This document shows, piece after piece, positions 7,726 to 15,020 of a DNA stretch of 33,157 bases (positions are counted from its first letter, which is position 1; each line of letters begins with the position of its first letter). The DNA comes from Alphaproteobacteria bacterium. Lineage in GTDB: Bacteria; Pseudomonadota; Alphaproteobacteria; RF32; CAG-239. The position numbers and the translations under genes were made by a program. Location: contig JAFUYI010000038.1 of assembly GCA_017470585.1 (NCBI GenBank), positions 1 through 33,157 of the forward strand. The letters run 5' to 3'. Under the pieces are notes generated by a model that saw nothing but the letters and a program-made list of their open reading frames with translations, had not been told where the DNA came from and searched no databases.

Positions 7726-8052
7726 TATGTTTCCGCTAACGGAAGAGATTATAGCAAAACAGATAATATAATCTCATACAGCGGATTTTCGGCAGGAACT
7801 TTTACCGCCAATGTTCCCGATTCGTGCAAGGTTAATGGTATTGCAGTTGCGGGTATTGGATCTCCTGTTCATCCCTGTTTTAGAGCCCCGAGGGATGTTT
7901 CTTTTGGAAACGGTACTACTATAGAGCCTAATATTGTATATGATTCGGGAAATAAATTTAAATTTTATTATTTTCATACTGCTTGGGATGACGGAGTTAT
8001 TCCGCAATCCGGAACATTTGACGAAGATATAACGATTGAGTATATTTTATAA
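7711..8052 (+). pseudogene. 5'-truncated family B secreted protein gene
   Basis: From about 7723 the plus strand encodes about 110 residues matching the middle and C-terminal part of the family B protein at 32134-32649: YVSANG, then GFSAGTFTANVPDSCKV (identical core), HPCF, YDSGN and a final TIEYIL. The signal peptide and first beta strands are missing. An ATG at 7720 keeps the frame open, with a stop codon just before it. No promoter or leader RNA precedes it. It is joined head to head with the minus-strand fragment; GGAAAC (7710-7715) and GTTTCC (7729-7734) form an inverted repeat at the junction. Either a remnant or a silent sequence donor. Confidence 0.75.
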
Positions 8053-8059
8053 ACAAATC

Positions 8060-8096
8060 AGGCGGGGATTTTAGATAACTCCCCGCCTGTGTTTTG
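8060..8096 (+). terminator. Terminator after the truncated family B gene
   Basis: AGGCGGGG (8060-8067) pairs with CCCCGCCT (8081-8088), followed by GTGTTTT. It resembles the terminator following other family B members. Confidence 0.65.
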
Positions 8097-8098
8097 CA

Positions 8099-8127
8099 AT
8101 AAAAAGGCAACTCTGCCGCCTTTTTTA
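8099..8127 (-). terminator. Terminator of the DsbA-like gene
   Basis: On the minus strand, an A-run with GGC pairs with GCC and a T-run directly after the stop codon of the gene at 8135-8884. Confidence 0.65.
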
Positions 8128-8134
8128 ACTTTGC

Positions 8135-8884
8135 CTATTTTTTGGCTTCGTTAATTTTGTTCTGGATGAAATCCGGAGAAGGCTGCAGCATTTCGCCGTT
8201 CAGAATCAAAGTCGGAACGCCGCCGATTTGGATTTTTTCAGCCAAAGCGTTGTTAGCTTCAAAAGCTGTACTTACCTTATCGCTCTTCATATCCTCTTTC
8301 ATCTTGGCGACATCAAGACCGGCTTTTTCAGCCAATTCATCTACCAATTCCTCGCTCAAAGGCTTTTGAACCGTGAACAGAGCTGTATGCAATTCGTTGA
8401 ATTTGCCTTGCTCGTTGGCGGCCAATACAGCCTTGGCGGCATATTCGGAATAAGGAGAAACGAAAGCCAACGGACGATATAAAACTTTTACATCGCTGTT
8501 TTTAGCCAAAATCTGATTTAATTCAGGATAGAGTCTGCGGCAATATCCGCAAGCATAATCATAGAACTCAACCATTACGATTTCGGAATCTTTCGCGCCA
8601 TGATAGGGAGCGTTGTCTTCAACAAGAGCTTTCTCACTGGCTTTTACCAAAGCTTTGGCTTGAGCTTCCATCTCTTCGCGGGCTTTATTTTCAAAAGCCT
8701 GCAGAGCGTTGACGACATATTCCGGATGTTCTTTCAACACGGCTTCGACATCAACGTTACCGCTAACTGTTGCTTGAGCGGAATCAGCTGCTTGTTTAGC
8801 GCAAGGCAGATAGTCCTTAACAAAAGCGGCAACCGCGACAAGCAGAGCCAGAACAGAAATAACAAGTGATTTTTTCATTTTCAT
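8135..8884 (-). CDS. DsbA-family thiol-disulfide oxidoreductase (Com1-like)
   Basis: This 249-residue protein is predicted to be periplasmic or membrane-anchored. The N-terminus (Lys-rich, then hydrophobic residues 6-22) is a signal sequence or anchor. A helical linker at residues 40-90 carries the EHPEYVVNAL motif seen in DsbA/Com1-like proteins. The thioredoxin-fold domain begins near residue 98 with FYDYACGYCRR; the redox pair is Cys112-Gly-Tyr-Cys115. The cis-proline loop is GGVPTLILNG. Role: forming or shuffling disulfides in exported proteins. The Cys-containing secreted family proteins of this window are possible clients (inference). AAGGAA precedes the ATG; a second in-frame ATG two codons later is also possible. 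Confidence 0.88.
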   Translation of the reverse strand: MKMKKSLVISVLALLVAVAAFVKDYLPCAKQAADSAQATVSGNVDVEAVLKEHPEYVVNALQAFENKAREEMEAQAKALVKASEKALVEDNAPYHGAKDSEIVMVEFYDYACGYCRRLYPELNQILAKNSDVKVLYRPLAFVSPYSEYAAKAVLAANEQGKFNELHTALFTVQKPLSEELVDELAEKAGLDVAKMKEDMKSDKVSTAFEANNALAEKIQIGGVPTLILNGEMLQPSPDFIQNKINEAKK

Positions 8885-8970
8885 ATTTCCTTAAATTATT
8901 GTTTACGATATCATAAAACAGACCTAATTTAACCTATTCTTGAAAATATTACAAGCATAAAAAATATTTT

Positions 8971-8999
8971 TTAACTTTTATCGGCTATATTTTTATAAA
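8971..8999 (+). promoter_or_regulatory. Probable promoter of the DUF47-pit operon
   Basis: TTAACT (8971-8976), a 17-bp spacer and TATAAA (8994-8999), 24 bp before the DUF47 gene. Only moderately close to consensus. Confidence 0.45.
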
Positions 9000-9022
9000 A
9001 TCGCAAAGGAGACGTAGCAAAA

Positions 9023-9682
9023 ATGTTTAAAATCAGGATTTCCCTCTTTCCGAAAACCAAATCTTTGGAAAACAAAATTGATGATTTTCACGATCGTGTT
9101 CTCGATTCGGCAATTTTATTCCGCAAAGCCATCAAAGTTTTTTTGAGCAATGACGGAAGAGAAGAATACCGCTCTGTTAATAAACAAATCAAAAAAATTG
9201 AACGCAGTGCCGATGACTTACGCCGTGAAATTGAAAATCAGCTTTACGCCCAGAACCTGCTTCCTAACCTGCAGGCCGATGTTTTGGAACTAATTGAAAG
9301 TTTGGATAAAATTAACAATCGCATTAACGATGTGGTTTATAAATTTTATATCGAACAGCCCGAAATTCCCGAAGAAATGCACCGAATGATTGAAATTTTA
9401 TGCAAACAGGTTGCCGAATGCTGTGAAAGTATGGGAATTGCTTCAAGGGGATTTTTTAAGGATTTGAGCATTGTAAGAGATTATATCCACAAGGTTTATC
9501 TTATGGAAAACGAATCGGATTTGACCTGCAATAAAATCAAAAAAGCCATTTTTGCCGCCGATATGGAATTGGCGCGCAAAATCCAGCTTGATTTGCTGAT
9601 AACCGAAATCGCCGAAATTGCCGATATTGCCGAGGATTGTGCCGATAAGCTTTTGATTTTTACCATAAAACGGGATATTTAG
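9023..9682 (+). CDS. DUF47 / PhoU-like accessory protein of the Pit transporter
   Basis: A 219-residue, almost entirely alpha-helical cytoplasmic protein with PhoU-like heptads and acidic metal-binding-type helices (for example LESLDKINNRINDVVYKFY and EIAEIADIAEDCADKL). It matches the DUF47 family, members of which are usually encoded next to Pit-type phosphate transporters and are thought to control them. The gene starts after AAAGGAG and its TAG stop directly abuts the ATG of the transporter, so the two are co-translated. Confidence 0.88.
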   Translation: MFKIRISLFPKTKSLENKIDDFHDRVLDSAILFRKAIKVFLSNDGREEYRSVNKQIKKIERSADDLRREIENQLYAQNLLPNLQADVLELIESLDKINNRINDVVYKFYIEQPEIPEEMHRMIEILCKQVAECCESMGIASRGFFKDLSIVRDYIHKVYLMENESDLTCNKIKKAIFAADMELARKIQLDLLITEIAEIADIAEDCADKLLIFTIKRDI

Positions 9683-10732
9683 ATGATTAGCTTTTTGTTT
9701 TTTTTAAGCAGCGGGATGTTTTTAGGCTGGTCGCTGGGAGCCAATGACGGTGCCAATATTTTCGGAACGGCCGTCGGAACAAAAATGATACGCTTTAAAA
9801 CAGCGGCAATAATCGCTTCTTTTTTTATTGTTTTGGGAGCGGTGTTAGCCGGTGCCGGCGCGGCCGAAACCTTAAATGAATTGGGAGATATTAACGCTCT
9901 TGCCGGAGCTTTTATGGCAGAACTGGCGGCGGCGTTGACTATTTATTTTATGGTTCGGGCAAGGATTTTAACTTCCACTTCGCAGGCTATCGTCGGAGCG
10001 ATTATCGGTTGGAATATATACAGCTCCAAGCCCACCGATTTGTCGCTTGTTTCCAAAATCGCCGCAACATGGATTATCTGTCCGGTTTTATCGGGAATTT
10101 TTGCCGTTGTTATTTACTATTTAATCAAAAGTCTGCTTAAAGTTTCACGGATTTCTCTCCTGAAACAGGATGCCTGCACCCGTGTCGGGTTGATTTTGGC
10201 GGGAGCTTTCGGGGCATACGCTTTGGGAGCCAATAATATGGCAAATGTTATGGGAGTTTTTGTCGGTTCAAATATGCTTCACGCATTGCCGTTGCCTTAC
10301 GGATTGAGTTTATCGCCCACGCAGGTCTTGTTTTTGCTGGGAGGAATTGCCGTGGCAGTGGGAATTTTTACTTATTCCCGCAAGACTATGGACACGGTAG
10401 GCAGAAACATTATGCAGATGAGTCCGATGGCGGCCTTAATTGTAGTAATTGCCCAGTCTTTGGTGCTGTTTTTGTTTGCATCTCCCAATCTGCATAACTT
10501 TTTGGTATTGCATAATCTTCCCACTATTCCGCTGGTGCCGGTTTCAAGTTCTCAGGCGGTAATCGGTGCGGTGATGGCTATCGGTTTGATAAAAGGCGGA
10601 GCGGGGATAAACTGGCATTTAATCGCCAAAATCCTTGTCGGTTGGGTTATAACGCCGATATTAAGTGCGCTGATATGCTATATTTCTTTGTTTGTATTGG
10701 CAAATGTCTTCACTTTACAGGTTTATTATTAA
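9683..10732 (+). CDS. pit: PiT-family inorganic phosphate transporter
   Basis: A 349-residue inner-membrane protein with about ten hydrophobic helices. Both halves carry the PiT signature: SLGANDGANIFGTAVGTK near residue 18 and ALGANNMANVMGVFVG near residue 180; the repeats reflect the internal duplication of this family. The family imports phosphate coupled to H+ or Na+. A late SSSQAVIGAVMAIG motif (and an earlier STSQAIVGAIIGW) is also diagnostic. The length is short compared with E. coli PitA (about 500) but usual for alphaproteobacterial members paired with DUF47. Confidence 0.92.
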   Translation: MISFLFFLSSGMFLGWSLGANDGANIFGTAVGTKMIRFKTAAIIASFFIVLGAVLAGAGAAETLNELGDINALAGAFMAELAAALTIYFMVRARILTSTSQAIVGAIIGWNIYSSKPTDLSLVSKIAATWIICPVLSGIFAVVIYYLIKSLLKVSRISLLKQDACTRVGLILAGAFGAYALGANNMANVMGVFVGSNMLHALPLPYGLSLSPTQVLFLLGGIAVAVGIFTYSRKTMDTVGRNIMQMSPMAALIVVIAQSLVLFLFASPNLHNFLVLHNLPTIPLVPVSSSQAVIGAVMAIGLIKGGAGINWHLIAKILVGWVITPILSALICYISLFVLANVFTLQVYY

Positions 10733-10740
10733 AAAATTTA

Positions 10741-10769
10741 TTGCCAATTTTATCTCTCGGGTGTAATTT
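10741..10769 (+). promoter_or_regulatory. Possible promoter of map
   Basis: TTGCCA (10741-10746), a 17-bp spacer and TAATTT (10764-10769), 30 bp before map. The -10 is weak. Confidence 0.4.
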
Positions 10770-10798
10770 GGGGCAAAATTAAACAGGAGATTAAAAAA

Positions 10799-11605
10799 GT
10801 GAGCAGAAAAAACGCTGATAAAATCACCATCTATGACCCGCAGAAAGATTTTGCCGGAATGCGTAAAGCAGGTCGCCTTGCTGCCGAAGTTTTGGATTAT
10901 ATAACCGATTACGTTGAAGCAGGTGTTTCAACCGAATATTTGGATAATCTTTGTAACGATTATATTATAAGCCACGGAGGAAAATCCGCTTGTATAAACT
11001 ATCACGGATATCCGAAATATACCTGCATATCCGCCAATCATGTTATCTGCCACGGAATCCCTAGTGCTTCGCAAAAACTCTCCGATGGGGATATTATCAA
11101 TATTGATGTTACGGTGATTGTTGACGGTTGGTTCGGCGATACCAGCCGGATGTATTATGTCGGCAAACCCAAAATTAAAGCCTCAAGATTATGTGATGTT
11201 ACTTACGAATGTATGATGAGAGGAATTGAGGTCGTAAAACCAGGGGCGCATTTCGGCGACATCGGAGCGGTAATTGAGGAATACGCCCATAAATACGGCT
11301 ATTCGGTTGTGGATATGTTTTGCGGACACGGTGTGGGAAAAGTTTTTCACGATAACCCCAACGTTATGCACTGCGGGAAAAAAGGCACCGGTCCCGTAAT
11401 GGAAGAAGGAATGATTTTTACCATAGAACCGATGATTAACATCGGACGCAAAGACGGTCTTATTCTGTCTAACGGGTGGACGGCTGTTACCAGAGATAAA
11501 TCTCTTTCCGCTCAATTTGAACACTCTCTGGGAGTGACTAAAGATGGGGCAGAGGTGTTTACTTTCTCACCTCAAGGCCTGCATCGTCCGCCATATAAAA
11601 AATAA
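10799..11605 (+). CDS. map: Methionine aminopeptidase, type I
   Basis: The enzyme removes N-terminal methionine from nascent proteins. The 268-residue protein has the five metal ligands of the pita-bread fold: Asp103 and Asp114 (NIDVT...WFGDTSRM), His177 (CGHGVG), Glu210 (TIEPM) and Glu241 (FEHSLGV). The start is GTG at 10799 behind CAGGAGA. Length is normal for type I enzymes with no extra N-terminal zinc domain. It appears to be a single-gene unit after pit. Confidence 0.96.
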   Translation: MSRKNADKITIYDPQKDFAGMRKAGRLAAEVLDYITDYVEAGVSTEYLDNLCNDYIISHGGKSACINYHGYPKYTCISANHVICHGIPSASQKLSDGDIINIDVTVIVDGWFGDTSRMYYVGKPKIKASRLCDVTYECMMRGIEVVKPGAHFGDIGAVIEEYAHKYGYSVVDMFCGHGVGKVFHDNPNVMHCGKKGTGPVMEEGMIFTIEPMINIGRKDGLILSNGWTAVTRDKSLSAQFEHSLGVTKDGAEVFTFSPQGLHRPPYKK

Positions 11606-11642
11606 AAAAAATAAAAAAAATACCCAAAATTTGACAAAACAC

Positions 11643-11671
11643 TTGACAGAGAGTAACGAATCGTTTATATT
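11643..11671 (+). promoter_or_regulatory. Strong sigma70-type promoter
   Basis: Perfect TTGACA (11643-11648), a 17-bp spacer and TATATT (11666-11671), 44 bp before the gene at 11716. One of the best promoters in the window, suggesting high expression of that small gene. Confidence 0.85.
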
Positions 11672-11715
11672 TTGAGTAACAAACAATTATTATCACAATT
11701 AAAAACAATCGCTTT

Positions 11716-12069
11716 ATGAAAAAGTATGTAATTATCGAGAAAGTCAATCAGGTTGCCAACGACGATCGCCGTCCCAACACGTATCTCAACCAAGAAAACC
11801 GCGTTCACGAGGGCGGAATTTTCCGAGAAGTTGTTGTTTCAAGACAGGTTGCCGTTTGCGATGGTGCCAACTTCCGCGACGTCCGCACCGGAAAGGACAT
11901 TGATGTTGCAGGCAAGAGGATTTCCACGGCTATGCGCGGCATGGTGTTTGTCTATCCTGACGGATATCGGCTCCTGTTGACCAGATTCTGCGATGAGCGC
12001 GGTGTTGCCGCAACGGACAACTTCACTTTCACTCCCTCCATGCGGGTGGTGAATGTTGCAACCGCTTAA
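11716..12069 (+). CDS. Hypothetical protein behind a strong promoter
   Basis: A 117-residue soluble protein, basic in its first half and probably beta-rich. No signal peptide or membrane helix. Family not recognised. The codon use is more GC-rich and biased (many GTC, GAC, CGC codons) than in its neighbours, which together with the strong promoter and strong terminator suggests a highly expressed single gene. No classic Shine-Dalgarno sequence is seen before ATG (AAACAATCGCTTT), which is unusual for a gene with such a promoter. Confidence 0.65.
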   Translation: MKKYVIIEKVNQVANDDRRPNTYLNQENRVHEGGIFREVVVSRQVAVCDGANFRDVRTGKDIDVAGKRISTAMRGMVFVYPDGYRLLLTRFCDERGVAATDNFTFTPSMRVVNVATA

Positions 12070-12114
12070 AAAACTTGCGTTTTTTAGGAGCCTCTGCCGA
12101 GGCTCTTTTTTTTA
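12068..12114 (+). terminator. Intrinsic terminator
   Basis: GAGCCTC (12088-12094) pairs with GAGGCTC (12099-12105), 4-nt loop, followed by eight T. A second short A-run/T-run hairpin precedes it at 12068-12085. Confidence 0.9.
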
Positions 12115-12125
12115 GACAAAAACAT

Positions 12126-12154
12126 TTGCAATATTTTTTTTAGTATGTTATAAT
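12126..12154 (+). promoter_or_regulatory. Promoter of the 12184-13685 gene pair
   Basis: TTGCAA (12126-12131), a 17-bp spacer and perfect TATAAT (12149-12154), 29 bp before the ATG. Confidence 0.75.
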
Positions 12155-12183
12155 GGAATTCAGAATTATTTGGGAGCAAACAA

Positions 12184-13344
12184 ATGAATGATACCGAAGA
12201 GAAAAAATATATGGAATCAAGCATTGAACAGGGATTGCAATACTATGCGCGGGTTTTCAAAAATGCTGATAAAGACGATGTCCTGAAAGAAAAAATTGCC
12301 CAATTTCATTTTAACGCTTCCGACGGCCGCCCCTCAAATTATGCCTTTTGTATGATGTCCGGTGTTATCGGTACTTATATTAAAATGGCGGAAAGAATTG
12401 CTTCTTCTGAATTAAGCGACGAAAATTTAAGAAAAGAGGCTGCCCAATTTAGAAATAATTTTATGAACGGAAGTTCTGTCAAAAAAGAACTGGCTTTAAC
12501 TCCGGAATTTGCCGCCGAATTGGTTGATAAATATATGGCAAGCGATATTGCTGATAAAATGTGGAGTAAAGAGGAATATGAGCTGTTGTCTAATCCGCAC
12601 GATATTTTGGAAGTAGGCAAAAATGCTATTCTGTTAAACCAGTGCATAAACAAAATAATGACTCCAGATAGCAAGACGGCGGGATATTTTTCCGATGAAA
12701 TGGTAGAGCAAACCCTCTCCAAAATGGAAAAAGACTTCGGCAAAGAACGGATGGAGTTTTTTCTTGATTTATACTCTACGCCTGCCGGAGGATATTCTTT
12801 TACTTTGACCAACGATATTGCCTATAATCCTCCCGAGGGAGCAAATTATGCCGGCGGTCCGCAAGAGGTTGTTGCCAACAAATACGATGCCAACCAAATT
12901 ACGGCAATGAAAGATTTGGTAACTCAAAACACAGAAATTGCCTCGTTGACGCAAAGCAGTAAAGACTATCTGCATACGATGAATTTGGTTGATTACGGAA
13001 TGATTATCGCGGGGGGGGGAGATTCTCTTGATACCAAAGAGTTATCGGAAATCTTAAAACAAAATCCCAAAGAAGTGCGCGCTTTAATTGAAATCGCCAA
13101 GAAAAATGAAAAAGAAATCGGCAGTACCGGAGTTGTGATTCATAGTCAGGAAGATCTGCAAAATAAGCTTAAATCACCGCAAATCCGCGCCGTTTCAAGA
13201 CAGATAAGCTATTTGGATCCGGATAACAGCTTGAATACCTTGCGTCAAAATCTCCGCACAACCGACGGACTTGAACGCAATACTTGCAACTCAAACGTTT
13301 TATCTTTGGGAAGTCTTTCTTCGCACCGCGGCGGCTACGAATAA
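12184..13344 (+). CDS. Hypothetical protein with a G9 tract
   Basis: A 386-residue, mainly helical, soluble and acidic protein with no signal peptide or membrane segment; family not recognised. The start follows TGGGAG. It contains a run of nine G at 13011-13019 encoding Ala-Gly-Gly-Gly within YGMIIAGGGD. A one-base slip there would shift the frame and truncate the protein about 275 residues in. The C-terminal 110 residues contain charged helices, then a Ser/Gly-rich tail. The stop codon overlaps the start of the next gene (TAATG), so the two are translationally coupled. Possibly a cytoplasmic or secreted effector-type protein, but nothing in the sequence proves it. Confidence 0.7.
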   Translation: MNDTEEKKYMESSIEQGLQYYARVFKNADKDDVLKEKIAQFHFNASDGRPSNYAFCMMSGVIGTYIKMAERIASSELSDENLRKEAAQFRNNFMNGSSVKKELALTPEFAAELVDKYMASDIADKMWSKEEYELLSNPHDILEVGKNAILLNQCINKIMTPDSKTAGYFSDEMVEQTLSKMEKDFGKERMEFFLDLYSTPAGGYSFTLTNDIAYNPPEGANYAGGPQEVVANKYDANQITAMKDLVTQNTEIASLTQSSKDYLHTMNLVDYGMIIAGGGDSLDTKELSEILKQNPKEVRALIEIAKKNEKEIGSTGVVIHSQEDLQNKLKSPQIRAVSRQISYLDPDNSLNTLRQNLRTTDGLERNTCNSNVLSLGSLSSHRGGYE

Positions 13345-13685
13345 TGAGTAAAGAGCGGATTAACAGCATATCCGAGCTGGTGGTTAAGCTCTGTTCTTAT
13401 CCTTCCGATGATGAAGCCGAAAGGATGATTGATTTCGGTGTTATTTTGGCTCAAAATCCGCAGTATAAAAGGATATGTCTGCAAAATTTGCGCCGCCTCT
13501 ACAATGAAAAGCTAAATTGTGATGAGGAGGAGCCGATGTCTTTTACGCAGTTACAGAAAATTCTTTTTGAAGCAATTAAAAAAGAAAGCGGCGAAGAGGT
13601 TGTAATTGTGCCGCGGACAATGAAACAAAAATCCGTATTCGGAACCTTGCGTAATAAGCTCCGCACCCGAAATCATGAACTTTAG
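13344..13685 (+). CDS. Hypothetical protein coupled to the gene upstream
   Basis: A 113-residue soluble helical protein. The ATG at 13344 overlaps the upstream stop (TAATG), making it the preferred start over an in-frame ATG at 13284 that lies inside the preceding gene. The C-terminus is strongly basic (VPRTMKQKSVFGTLRNKLRTR). Family not recognised. A small partner or chaperone for the 386-residue protein is one guess based only on coupling. Confidence 0.65.
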   Translation: MSKERINSISELVVKLCSYPSDDEAERMIDFGVILAQNPQYKRICLQNLRRLYNEKLNCDEEEPMSFTQLQKILFEAIKKESGEEVVIVPRTMKQKSVFGTLRNKLRTRNHEL

Positions 13686-13718
13686 GCGCATAAATAAGCT
13701 AAACTTTGCATTTTGTGC

Positions 13719-13974
13719 TTGATTTAAATTTTCTTTTTGCTATAATGGTCGTGAAATAGGGAAAATCCTGTTTTGAAGTGTCGTAACTTCCTGTAAGGTG
13801 TCATATCAAGACATAAAAATGCTTTCAGTCGTGTTATGGCTGGAAGGTCGGGAAATATAAAGAATACCCGGCACTGTTCCTTACAGCAGTTACGAACTTC
13901 CGGCCACCTCGCGGGTTTTAATGCCCAACAGGTGGTTTCTTTTTTTAAGATAAGAAACCATAAAGGAAGTTTAG
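13719..13974 (+). promoter_or_regulatory. Structured leader RNA, copy 2, with promoter and attenuator-like terminator
   Basis: The promoter is TTGATT (13719-13724), a 16-bp spacer and extended -10 TGC-TATAAT (13741-13746). The 5' hairpins differ in sequence from copy 1, but a GAAGT/ACTTC hairpin is kept. P1 is GGCTGGAAG 13838-13846 with CTTCCGGCC 13897-13905 (one U-G pair), P2 is GTCGGG 13847-13852 with CCCGGC 13867-13872, and P3 is ACTG 13873-13876 with CAGT 13887-13890. The competing strand CTTTCAGTC (13822-13830) can pair fully with 13838-13846 in RNA. Terminator-like stem CCACCT 13904-13909 with AGGTGG 13930-13935, followed by a T-run, then the GGTTTCTT/AAGAAACC hairpin and AAGGAAGTTTAG. 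Confidence 0.82.
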
Positions 13975-14532
13975 ATGACAGCAAATAAAACTTTTTTAAT
14001 TCTTTTATTAACGGGCATAAGTTACACCGCCTATAATGCCGCGGCAATATCCGAGAACTTTGAGATTTCAACCACCATTGACCACGAAATAGTTTTAGGC
14101 AATTTCAAGGCCGCAAGCTCTGATGCCGATTTAGATGTAACCGATGATATAAATTTAGGCACGATTTATGTTAACCCGGTGTTCAAGGAAAACCATGCTT
14201 GGTTTAGCTATGACGAATTAGGAAAAATGAATAATGTAACAGGCGATTTTATTGTTCGGGCGGATCGTGCTGCTGCTGGCAGATTTACTGCCAATATCCC
14301 TAATCCGGAAGCTTGCACAAATCGAGCTACGTCCTGCGGAGGGTTAAGGACTACACAAGGTATAGCTTTGTTTGGTGGAAGTGCTTCAAGCAACTGGTGT
14401 AATTTTTACATAAAATACAGCGGAAACGATAATGTTTTCACGATATTGCCGAATTGTAGCTTGAATAATCTAGCCGCTATTACTCTCGGACTTCATACGG
14501 CAACTTTTACCATTTCTTACGATCCCGAATAA
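13975..14532 (+). CDS. Secreted beta-rich protein, family A, copy 2
   Basis: 185 residues, with a signal segment nearly identical to copy 1 (KTFLILLLTGISYTAYNAAA) and a mature domain that keeps STTIDHEI, GTIYVNP, GRFTANIPNPEAC followed by a SCGGL loop, and the terminal FTISYDPE strand. The region between about residues 60 and 85 and the SCGGL-to-C-terminus part differ strongly from copies 1 and 3. So the signal peptide and framework are conserved while probable surface loops vary. At least four Cys in the mature part could form disulfides. Expression is expected to depend on the leader at 13719-13974. Confidence 0.8.
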   Translation: MTANKTFLILLLTGISYTAYNAAAISENFEISTTIDHEIVLGNFKAASSDADLDVTDDINLGTIYVNPVFKENHAWFSYDELGKMNNVTGDFIVRADRAAAGRFTANIPNPEACTNRATSCGGLRTTQGIALFGGSASSNWCNFYIKYSGNDNVFTILPNCSLNNLAAITLGLHTATFTISYDPE

Positions 14533-14582
14533 GAAAACTTTTGTTTACACCTATGCGGTGCGATATATAAAAGGAGATGATT

Positions 14583-15020
14583 TTAACTTAACTTATCAAA
14601 TTCCCACGGAAAAACCAACCATTCGCCGCGTTTCTGCAAAACAGCCGGAAAATCAAGCTCGACCGTGTCGTCTTTGCTGTAGATAACCATAACTTTTGCT
14701 GTCGGATATTTTTGTTTGAGATACCGATAAGTATTGCCGGAGTCGTATAAATCATCAACAAATAAAGTCCGTTCATCAATTTTCATATTCGGTTCATTTA
14801 AGCAGGTAACACCTTGGCGGTTATCCTCCCCTTCATAGCTTTTCAAAGCAATACTGCCTACTTCCCGAATATCCGAAAATTGCGCCAATACACACGCCGG
14901 AACCATACCGCCGCGGGTTACGGCAACGATTTTATTAAAGCCTTTATCCTTTATATAAGAGGCTTGTGTGCGGCAATCATTTATGAAATCATTATAAGCA
15001 ATATATTTTTTATTGGTCAT
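14583..15020 (-). CDS. Purine phosphoribosyltransferase, Gpt-like
   Basis: A protein of about 145 residues of the type I PRTase fold, predicted to salvage xanthine/guanine or hypoxanthine with PRPP. The PRPP-binding loop is TLFVDDLYDSGNT; VAVTRGGMVPA is the N-terminal pyrophosphate loop; the C-terminal WLVFPWE is characteristic of XGPRT (Gpt) proteins. The ATG at 15020 gives an N-terminus (MTNKKYIAY) matching E. coli Gpt in length; an ATG at 15029 and a TTG at 15032 are alternatives. It overlaps the end of the YmdB-like gene, so the two are probably co-transcribed. Confidence 0.85.
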   Translation of the reverse strand: MTNKKYIAYNDFINDCRTQASYIKDKGFNKIVAVTRGGMVPACVLAQFSDIREVGSIALKSYEGEDNRQGVTCLNEPNMKIDERTLFVDDLYDSGNTYRYLKQKYPTAKVMVIYSKDDTVELDFPAVLQKRGEWLVFPWEFDKLS

